Assembly (NCBI GenBank): GCA_036936605.1
Contig: JAUPFV010000002.1
Location: forward strand, 215,380,029-215,444,028
Direction: 5' to 3'
Source: Limnanthes douglasii subsp. nivea
Taxonomy: Eukaryota > Streptophyta > Magnoliopsida > Brassicales > Limnanthaceae
Length of the DNA: 64,000 nucleotides
Shown here: piece by piece, positions 55,969-64,000 of the stretch
Numbering within the stretch: the stretch's first letter is position 1
Layout: each line of letters starts with the position of its first letter
Position numbers and translations under genes: made by a program
The notes under the pieces: model-generated
Told to the model about the DNA's origin: nothing
The model's database searches: none
What the model saw: only the letters and a program-made list of their open reading frames with translations

Positions 55969-58821
55969 GCCAATATGGGTCACATTAAAGAATCTCAATA
56001 CCCTTTGTGGACTGCCAACCATATTCTGGTCAAGAAAATTGGCGCATGTGCATTGATTTCACTGACCTTAATATTGCATGCCCTAAGAATCATTATCTTG
56101 TTCCTCGGATAGATCAGTTGGTGGATTCTACCTCTGGAAACAAATTATTGTCTTTTATGGATGTTTTTTCAGGGTACAACCAAATACAAGTAGATCTGAA
56201 GGACCAATATCACACTACTTTCATCACAGACAGAGGTCTTCATTGTTATAAGGTGATGCCGTTCAGATTGAAAAATGCTGGAGCCACTTATCAGAGGTTA
56301 GTGAATAAATATTTTGCTAATCAGATTGGCACAAACATGGAGGTTTACATAGATGATATGATGGTTAATATCTTGGAGGAAGATGCACATATATTTGACC
56401 TTCAAGAAACATTCTTTAACCTGGAGGCGGTAAATTTAAAATTGAACCCTGCAAAATGTGTATTTGGTGTCCGATCTGGAAAGTTCTTTGGCTATATAAT
56501 AGGTGAGAAGGGAATTCAGCCTGATCCGGATCAACTTAATGCCTTGCTAGCTATGGACCCTCCTCAAAATATTAAAGAAGTTCAAAGACTGACATGACTA
56601 TTGGTTGCGTTGAATAGGTTTATTTCAAGATCATCAGACTAGTGCGCTCTATTCCTGCAAGGGTTGAGGAATGTTAAAGACTTTAATTGGTCTCCACAAT
56701 ATGACTAGGCTTTTATTGAAATCAAGAAGCATTTGTCTTCACCTAAAAATCTTTTCAAACCTGTTCGGGGGGAAAAGATCTATGTATATCTAGCTGTATC
56801 AGAGTATGCAATAAGTGTTGTGCTAGTAAGGGATGTTAGCAATCACCCTCGTCCGGTGTATTACTTCAGTATAAGTCTGTTGGATACTGAAAGAAGATAT
56901 TTGAAGTTGGAAAAATTGGCATTGGCCCTAGTAATTGCAGTAAGAAAGATGAGACCATACTTCCAGGCTTATTCTATTGTTGTTCGAACATCTTTCCTTT
57001 TGAAAAATATTATTCAAAAAGCTGATGTATCAAGTAGAATGACCAAGTGGTCAGTGGAGTTGGGTAATTATGATATTGATTTTGCACCCCGAAAAACAAT
57101 TAAAGCCCAGCCAATGGCTGACTTCTTGGTAGAATATCATGCTGATAGATCTTCCAGACATGAGTCTGGAAACCAGTCGAAGAAAGAATGGGTAGTTCGA
57201 ACTGATGATGGATCAAGTACTATGGGCTGCGGGGCTGGAATTTGTTCAAGTACCAGGCCATATGTTTTAGCTTCAGAGGTTCTAATAATGAATCTGAATA
57301 TGAAGCACCGATAGCTGATCTTAAGTTGACTCTCCTATGTGGGGAAAATTAGTCCGGTTAATGAGTGATTCCCAATTTTTGATTCACCATGTTCAAAGAT
57401 AATCCGAAGTAAAGAAAGAATAGTTAATTAAATACTTGTTTATGTTGAAAGAAGTTGCCACAAACTTCAAAAATATCTGCTATGAACACATTCCTAGATC
57501 GGAAAATACTATGGCAGACTCTTTGGCAACTATAGCTTATTCTGAATCTTACCCATGGATTCTTGTGCAGGAATATCCATCCGTACAGACAAGTCAAGAA
57601 AAGGAAAGTGAAGAAAGTATGAATATACTTGTAATTCAACCTAAAGATTGGATAAATTTCCTTCGGATAAAGTTGTGGCTAAGAAAACTAAGTACAAGGC
57701 TCATGGTTTTTTTTATATTAAGAGGAGTTCTTTACAAGAAATCTTTCAGCAGACCTCTCTTATGTTGCTTAGGATTTGAGGAATCCCAAGCTGTGTTATC
57801 TGAAATACATGATGGAGAAGGTTCTGCACATTGTGGCTACATGGCTCTAACCATAAGAGTTTTATTAGCAGGATACTACTGGCCAGCCATAGTTGCAGAT
57901 GCTAAAGAAATGGTGAAAAAGTGTGATCCTTGCCAAAAATATGGGAATGAAATTCATGTGCCAACAGTTCCTATGGAATCCATATCTGAACCAATACCTT
58001 TTGACAGATGGGGTATGGATCTAGTTGGGCCTCTTCCCATGGCATCCAGTGAATTTAGAACAATCATAGTTGGTATTGACTATTTTTCTAAGTGGATAGA
58101 GGCAGCTCCTTTGGCAGGAATCACTTTGAAGACAGTTATTAAATTTATTTTGTCTAACATATGTTGCGGATTTGGGGTTCCTCGAAAGATTACTACAGAC
58201 AATGGGCCACAATTTGATAATAAAGACATGGAAACATTCTGTACCTCCATAGGAATTCAACATTGTTTTTCTTCTCATTTCCACCCATAAGCAAATGGGC
58301 AGGTTGAAATTGCAAATAGGACAATCTATTCCAGATTAAAGAAAAATTTGGAGAGAGTTGCAGGAAAGTGGCCAAGTTATTTACAACAAGTATTATGGGC
58401 CTAGCAAACTACACCTCGGGCTGCTACACAAGAATTCCTTTTGCTCTGGTGTATCGAATTGATGCAATTACTCCCATAGAAGCTACTTTACCATCTCACA
58501 GAGTCCAAAACTATTCCGAACATGCTAATGATATAGTAGTTAGGAATCAGTTGGATTTGATTGAAAAAAGAAGAGTTAAAAGTGCATCTGAGAACAAAGC
58601 ATTACCAAGGCTTGATGATGATCAGATTTTCCTCCAAAGTTTTAAGAAAAGTCTTTTTACACACCAAGGAAAAGCAGTTCGGTAAGTTGGCTCCGAACTG
58701 GGAAGGCTCTTATGTGGTCTGTGGGAAGGTTAAACCAGGAACATACAGGATCCAAGACAAAGAAGGGAGAGCATTAAAACACTCATGAAATGTTGAACAT
58801 CTCAGGTTACACTTAGAATAG
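55969..58821 (+). pseudogene. Fragment D: RT, RNase H, integrase
   Basis: It begins abruptly inside RT (MGHIKESQYPLWTAN), then MCIDFTDLNIACPKNHYLVP, SFMDVFSGYNQIQVDLKD and ATYQRLVN, with an intact YIDDM catalytic loop (~56345). Stops at 56595, 56640 and 56706 break the RT/RNase H join. RNase H: RTDDGSSTMGCGAG, then a frameshift. Integrase is mostly open (57436-58290): SAHCGYMAL, KKCDPCQKYGNEIHVP, WGMDLVGPLP, TTDNGPQFD, FHP, stop, ANGQVEIANRT. The C-terminus ends at TAG 58819. There are no gag, protease or LTR. Confidence 0.85.
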
Positions 58822-59386
58822 AACTCTTTTGTAAATATTTACTTTTTAAGCATCAATGTAAATATTAGGGGAATACTCTTTCCTACCCTGGTGGTGCGGG
58901 GAGGTTTGAATGAGGTGTCCGTGTTTTTCAATAATATATTACGCCTTCTTTAAAAGTCTTGTGTAGTTTTATTTCAGGTCGGATATTTAACACTTATTAA
59001 ACACCCGGGCTCTCAAATGTTTTTGAGTTGATCAGATATGTTAAACACCCCGACTCTCAAATGTTTTTGAGTTGATCGTATCTATTGAACACTCGATCAC
59101 ATTTATTAAATACATGTGGTTAAATATGTTTGATACTCTTGTTCAACACATCTGAAATATTGAAGGCTATCTAAACATTGGCCATAAAAACTTTAACATA
59201 ATTTAAACAAAGGAAAGTATGGTATTAAAATCTGATCGGACTACAACCGATCTATGATTTGCAAAATGCCTTGACCATTCAAGGAAGTTAAAGTTTTACA
59301 ACGTAAAGATTAAAAAAACAATGCAACAAAATGCCTTATCCATCCAATGACTTTAGTCTATTATGTAAAAAATACACAATGTAACC
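58822..59386. other. Fragment D spacer between pol and antisense gene
   Basis: No gene. It contains the duplicated motif (TGCCTTGACCATTCAAGGA at 59267-59285 and TGCCTTATCCATCCAATGAC at 59332-59351). It also has a direct repeat of about 65 bases around CCGACTCTCAAATGTTTTTG (near 59005-59030 and 59050-59075). Confidence 0.6.
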
Positions 59387-62167
59387 TTAGAGATTGTTCC
59401 CTTCGGTATTTTCTTCACTACCATCGTTTTTTGGACTTTTGAGTTCAACACTTGAACTCTCACCCACTTCTTCATCATCTTCAGAGTCTATCCCACTGGA
59501 GTGGTTGTGCTTGTCACCATCAGCCATCGTATGGAAATGGAGATCATCATAGTCCATATATTTCCACAAAGGACCAAGAGTCCTCTTAGGAAAAGTCTCG
59601 TGGAACAATAAGACCATATCGGACTTAATTTCATGATCCCTCTTTTCTAGAGAATCAACTATTCTAGTAGCATACTTATCTATCCCTGCAGCTATTGCTT
59701 GAGCTTGTTGGCGTTCTAAGGCAGCTTTTTTTCGGTCTTCTCTTGGACAATATTCTCCAACTTAACTTTGTCATCGGGTAAAGTCTGGCTAGTATTGTCC
59801 TTAGTTTGCAGTTGCTTCTTCAAAGCTGTGATATTATTTGAGGAAGAAATCTCAAGATCAGAGTACTTAGTTTGGAGGTCTTTGTTGGTCTTTTCTGACT
59901 TAAGCAGTTTGGCAGCCAAACCCTCGTTCTCCTTCTTCAATAATTCTATGCTTTGTTGAGCACTAGAAAGATTGTTTGTCAAGCTTTGCTTCTCTGTAGC
60001 CAGGGAGTGGATGGTTACGGTTCCATCCCTCACTTGTCTCTCCAGATCAAGCACTGGACGAATGTAACCCAATAGGGAATGGCATAAGATATCTTGCTCA
60101 CTAGATATCGCGTAAGTCTCACCATTGTGGGTTACAACGTTGGACGAGTTGGGATGACGGAAGGCCCCGCGAAATCATATTTTTCCAAATCATTAAAATA
60201 AATATTGATGTTTTGAAAAAACGTCAAGATTTACCTCTTCATTACCATCAATAGTAGCTTGTTCGGAGTAAAAATTGAGTGGAATTTCCTCTTGTAAGGT
60301 AGGATCGGTAGGAGCTGGAGGAGGGATTTCAGAAAAACAAAGAATTATCTCTGATCCCAGAGTGACTTTCTTCTTCTTGGCAGCTTTTCATCACTGTCGG
60401 CTTTGCGTTTCTTGTCCTTCTTCAAAATTCTTGGTGGTTTGTTTGACCTACTAGCCTCCTTGACAGTAACTTCTACTGCTTCTAGTTGGGCAGCATTAAT
60501 GTCTCCCGGGTTCTCTGAACTGGTCCCTTTAGTAGTTGTTTAAGGTGGGTCTTCTGTGGTTTTCTTCTTTCTCTTATTCTTCATCTTGTTCAGATGGCTT
60601 GGGGCTTTGGCCCTGGAAGGCAGGTAAATTTTATCATCTTTAGCCTCTGTCCTCCTCAAGATGACATCTCCAGGAGGAGGGGTGGTAAACTCTTCCCTTG
60701 TGAGATCTCTTCTCCCTGTGGTGTTCCAAAGATGAGACCTCACAAAGTTTCCCTATGTGAAACAGTTGTAGAAAGCGTTTTCCCAGTTCTCCAGGGCCCA
60801 AACATTCAATTTGGCGTAGGTATCTTGACCTGCCTCTACATAATCTAAAAAATCCTTCGGAAACACTAAGAAAAGATATAAATCAGTTCAGAATAATTAC
60901 TTAATGTTTGAGAGTATAAAGGGAACATAAACTCACCAATACTCTTCCATCGACTGGTCAGCTGGCTTGGATTTGAGTCAACCTTGATGTTTTTCTCATT
61001 CTCCCAGGCCCCACTGATGAATAAAAATTGCGTCCTCCACGATTTTTCTGACTCTAGAATATCATTTACTACCTTATAGTAATTCCCTATGTTGTAGTGG
61101 TAGAAGGAGATGTGATGATTCTTCCACAGGTTTGCCACAACGAATTTTTTTTCCATTGGGAGTGGAATCTTAGACAGTCTGGATGCCATGATGCCACCTA
61201 CCAGGGTATACCAAGTGTTTGGGCTCAGATGACTTGGACACAGCATGGTCAAGTGGAAATACCTGACTATCTCCGGGTCCAAAGGAAACCAGAGCCCCCA
61301 GTTCAGCACCTCCGTACAGACCACCTGCTCATTGGGTTTGCAGTCCATCGGAGATTCTGGGGTGACTGAGATTCACGCATTTACAGACTCTAGGATTCTC
61401 TACTTCGTACGAATATAACCTAGTTCAGTATTATGGGTGTATACGTAGGCTATGTTTTAAAGAGACAAAAAATACTTCACGCTGACCTTCTTGAAGTTTG
61501 GCCCCACTCTCCCCTCCAAAATCTCCGAAAGCGCATCTGGGTGAGTCAAACCCACTTTAGTCATGCCCTTCCGATTTGCAGTTATGTTTTCTGTTTGTCC
61601 GGATGCCTCAAAAATGGCGTTATCTTGATTATCCTCCATTTTTTCTTTCATTATAGTGGAAGGCTGTTCCGATGGCTGTTCGTATGGTTTGGCTTCTGTC
61701 GGGGGCTACTGTCCGGATGGTTTGGTTTTTGGTACAAGTTTTACTGCCTCCGAACTGGAGGGTTTTGAAAAAGTAGGAGTGGATTTTGATTTGGATAGAC
61801 GGGTTACTCAGCGTGTGGTTAATTTCTCTTGGGATTTATGTGTATCTGAACCCGTTGCAATAAAAGGCGAGGGTTTTCTAATGCTAAAAACAACTTTCTC
61901 TTTAGAGAGAGGGTTTTGGGACTATTGGACATAGGACGCTGATGGAAGAGAAGAAAGGCTTGAAACAAAGAGAAACTTTTAAACCTTGGGCGCTTTTGAG
62001 GACGATGAACCCTGGTCTATATTCTCTTGTGATTGATTGGTTCTTTCACCAGGAGAAACAATGAGGCCAGCAGAAATTCGTTCGTCTCTTGAAAATTTTC
62101 TCGCTCTCTCTAACTCGGACAAGTTTAACCAACCTCATTTTACTAGAGCGTTTCTAGCTATGAACAT
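59387..62167 (-). pseudogene. Fragment D antisense gene, two exons
   Basis: ATG at 62167: MFIARNALVK then WLNLSELERARKF. Exon 1 includes SEILEGRVGPNFKKVSVKYF, three stops near 61450-61390, then LWFPLDPEIVRYFHLTMLCP, SPNTWYTLVGGIMASRLSKI and FVVANLWKNHHISFYHYNIG. The intron is 60936-60866 (GTGAGT...TTTCTTAG, 71 bases). Exon 2: VFPKDFLDYVEAGQ, MRSHLWNTTGRRDLTREEF, a stop at 60540, a coiled coil (60072-59720), MVLLFHETFPKRTLGPLW and an acidic tail to 59387. It has the clearest splice sites of all copies but is not translatable in full. Confidence 0.8.
60866..60936 (-). other. Intron of fragment D antisense gene (GT-AG)
   Basis: 71 bases, donor ATTG|GTGAGT, acceptor TTTCTTAG|TG, phase 1. It is the reference for the conserved intron in A (97), H (75), C (74) and B (90). 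Confidence 0.8.
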
Positions 62168-62258
62168 ATATGACTTGAACACAAATTTGAAGGTATATAG
62201 AGATTTCTCTCACTAGGAATGCTTCTGATTTTTGAAGACAATGAAACAATGGAGAAAA

Positions 62259-62270
62259 TTTATAAATAGT
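62259..62270 (-). promoter_or_regulatory. TATA box for the D antisense gene
   Basis: Minus strand CTATTTATAAAT, about 95 bases before the ATG at 62167, spaced as in A. Confidence 0.55.
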
Positions 62271-62482
62271 AGTAAAAAGTAGGAGTTACCTAGGAGAAAG
62301 TAAAACGATCTAAGTAATGATTAAAGGCTGCAAAGTATGAGAGTTAAAGCCTAATTAACTTTCTAGCCTAGTAGGTACGATAATCTATGAGAAAAAAGGC
62401 TGAGAGGTCAAACCAGAGCCTGACACGTGTCCCGCGATTGGAAAATAACTCTTAGAATTCTAAACTGAAAAATCAGTTCCAC

Positions 62483-62592
62483 CAAAATTTGAACAAGGTC
62501 ACTCTTGAAATTCTTAACAAGAAGATAATCATGTTATACCACCCAATGAACCCTCAGAAAGTGATTTCAAGAGTGACCTTGTTCAAATTTTG
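62483..62592. repeat. 29-bp perfect inverted repeat with 52-bp loop at the D/C junction
   Basis: Arm 62483-62511 (starts CAAAATTTGAACAAGG) is exactly complementary to 62564-62592 (starts ATTTCAAGAGTGACC). The left arm resembles the region before A's right LTR (TTGACAAGGACACTTGCTC). To the right the aORF of C begins. It is probably a rearrangement product marking D's lost 3' end. Confidence 0.85.
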
Positions 62593-63047
62593 CTAGCATC
62601 TCCCGCAGTCAGAATTTTCCTTGAGGGATTGCTAGCATCAATGGAAGTTTCAACTAACTTTTCTATTGCCTTATTATATAAGGGAAGTTTGTCTCTAGCT
62701 TTAGAAATCCTGGTGATTCTACGAGGAGTATTTTCGCCTATATCTGATCCCATGATAATAAAGGTCAAAGAAGATTTACGATTGCTAAATTATTTTGTTG
62801 AGAATGGTTTAGTTAACCAAACAGATTGGTTAGAAGATGTAGAAGACTGAGCAATGAGGCTTGGTTTAGAAAGGATTTGTTGTTTGTTTGATGATTGAAA
62901 CCTATTGTATTCTGAAGCTTGATTCTCAACCACTTCACCTGGTGAAGCAAGTAATCCAACTTCGATTCTAGCTTTTATTTTTTCGTTTTCCAACTCGGAT
63001 AGATTGAGCCAACCTCCTTTGATTAATGCATTCCTAGATGTAAAGAT
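62593..63047 (-). pseudogene. Element C antisense gene, N-terminal part
   Basis: It starts at 63047 with the conserved block read as IFTSRNALIKGGWLNLSELE: the initiating ATG is now ATC. Then it has KIKARIEVGLLASPGEVVEN, a Ser/Gln-rich part and RRITRISKARDKLPLYNKA, to about 62593, where D intervenes. It would join 55968. Confidence 0.7.
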
Positions 63048-63200
63048 ATAAACCTTAGAAAGTACTGGAAGTATTTATATTCGATGAATAAGGAACAAGA
63101 AGAAGGTAAAATTCAAATTAAGAAATTTGACTCTTTCTCTATCGAAAGTTTAGACTAAAATTTTTCTCACTCTAAAAATAACAACAGTAAAACATTTACC

Positions 63201-63210
63201 TTTATAAAGG
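63201..63210 (-). promoter_or_regulatory. TATA-like box for the C antisense gene
   Basis: CCTTTATAAA on minus, about 155 bases before the former start codon. Weaker than in A and D. Confidence 0.4.
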
Positions 63211-63474
63211 TAGGAAAGATGCACTTGAGTGTTTTACTAGAGAAAAGGAAGCGTCAACAATAAAAGAGGGCTATTAAATGTAGTCATTTTCCTCTTATAG
63301 GTAAACATGATTACCTAGAGCGAAACAGGTCAATAGGTCCAATAGCTACTTGACACGTGTCTTAAAAAGGAAACTGGATTAAAGTTGCGACCTTTGAGAA
63401 ATAAATGCTTTAAGCATATCTTTCGGAAGGGGTTCAGACATAAGTTGATGTATTAGCTCTCCCGAAGTACTTCT

Positions 63475-63490
63475 GAGAGAGCTAAAGGGA
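63475..63490 (+). other. Element C polypurine tract
   Basis: GAGAGAGCTAAAGGGA just before the right LTR at 63496; mostly purine with two interruptions. Confidence 0.55.
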
Positions 63491-63495
63491 CTAGA

Positions 63496-63873
63496 TGATA
63501 GGGTCAGATTTTGTTGGAGGGTAAGACAGTAAGAGGGTTGGATTTTTCTTAGATGGGCAATTCAGACCTAAACACTAAATCATGATGAGTAAGCAGTATG
63601 CCTACTGACTTAGTTAAGTGTCTAGTTCACTTACTTTTGAGCTTGGGGGCTTACAATGCTGACTCGATTAAATGACTTGATCTGAATGGCCCATGGATCC
63701 AAAAATATTATAAATAGTTTGACAAACAACATTAAATGAGTTTTATTTTTTTCTCTCTCTAAATATTAAATACAAGCATCTTTTTCTCTCTCTCCACCCG
63801 CCACATAGAATTTAATAGTACACAACTTATATATCTTCCAAAATGACCCTCCGATGAGTTTTTACCAACGCCA
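63496..63873 (+). repeat. Element C right LTR
   Basis: 378 bases, TGATAGGGTC...CGCCA, TATAAAT at 63709-63715. Counterpart of 41201-41548. Confidence 0.9.
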
Positions 63874-63878
63874 TTGCT
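63874..63878. repeat. Target duplication of element C (right), TTGCT
   Basis: Pairs with TTTCT at 41196-41200. Confidence 0.85.
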
Positions 63879-64000
63879 AACATACTAAAAATAAAATCCT
63901 GTAATAAAGACTCTGCAATATCATATGAACTTGGTTGCTTTCAACGTCTAAATAAACCTAGAAATGTTATTACTCATAAATGGAAGTTACCACTAGAAAA
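63879..64000 (+). pseudogene. LINE2 part 3, continuing past the window
   Basis: Reads ANILKIKSCNKD then RLNKPRNVITHKWKLPLE. This aligns with LINE1's ANLLKIKHWGKE...QLSRPYIPVSLSWKSP just before RNase H. So LINE2 continues to the right, and its RNase H should lie outside the window. Confidence 0.75.

Larger units (their letters stand above)
41201..63873 (+). mobile_element. Element C: old gypsy element hosting other insertions
   Basis: The LTRs start TGATAGGGTC at 41201 and 63496 and are flanked by TTTCT/TTGCT. Own parts: LTR, primer site, gag (split by a 1.2-kb insert), protease, RT, RNase H, N-terminal integrase to 47622, a central piece of the antisense gene (55968-54311) and its N-terminal piece (63047-62593). 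Between these lie element B (minus strand) and fragment D. All coding parts carry many stops. Confidence 0.85.

Noticed and set aside
61433..61934. Plus-strand frames of 111 and 92 codons.
   Set aside because: They lie opposite exon 1 of the D antisense gene, whose homology to A and H is clear.

Overview
This window looks like plant (dicot-type) nuclear DNA made almost entirely of transposable elements inserted into one another. The evidence is Ty3/gypsy retrotransposons of the Tat/Ogre/Retand type (tRNA-Arg-like primer sites and an extra antisense gene after pol), plant L1-type LINEs with a C-terminal RNase H, a MuDR-like element carrying a Ulp1-type protease gene, and an Emigrant-like MITE. 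I see no convincing host gene, rRNA gene, tRNA gene or CRISPR array. The species cannot be named from the sequence alone. Five gypsy copies are called E, H, A, C and B here, plus a sixth fragment, D.

Left nest (1-19.1 kb). A very decayed minus-strand gypsy gag (E, 1 to ~1.3 kb, perhaps continuing at 18.2-19.1 kb) is split by an old plus-strand gypsy element H (about 1.35-18.19 kb). H is itself split inside its antisense gene by a young gypsy element A (4540-14920). A has 439-bp LTRs differing at about six positions, flanked by a 5-bp GATCA duplication. It is the best preserved element: LTR, PBS, gag-protease, pol with RT, RNase H and integrase, an intron-containing antisense gene (aORF), polypurine tract, LTR. 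Its pol is nevertheless dead (two frameshifts, a nonsense codon and a changed RT catalytic Asp).

Middle (19.9-31.7 kb). An 11.7-kb Mutator-like element has degenerate terminal inverted repeats. It carries a minus-strand MuDR-type transposase gene (DNA-binding domain, DDE-type MULE domain, SWIM finger, C-terminal zinc knuckle), a plus-strand multi-exon gene with a poly-Q tract and a Ulp1/C48 protease segment, and a separate small acidic ORF with its own TATA box. Its non-coding parts hold many copies of a roughly 34-bp palindrome seen nowhere else in the window.

Right nest (32.3-64 kb). A 5'-truncated L1-type LINE (LINE2) was hit by another LINE (LINE1, 33174-39062, 19-bp target duplication), by an Emigrant-like MITE (40049-40597) and by a large gypsy element C (41201-63873). 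C contains a 1.2-kb unknown insert flanked by 32-bp duplications, a minus-strand gypsy element B (to 54310) fused to C by a deletion, and gypsy segment D (~55.97-62.5 kb), which has lost both LTRs. Removing C and its 5-bp duplication rejoins the LINE2 reading frame.

Across the gypsy copies several features recur and look functional rather than random: an in-frame stop between protease and RT in A, B and C; an antisense gene with its own TATA box, a conserved N-terminus and a conserved short intron; a duplicated hairpin motif just beyond that gene's 3' end; and a Gag zinc knuckle of CX2HX4HX4C form.
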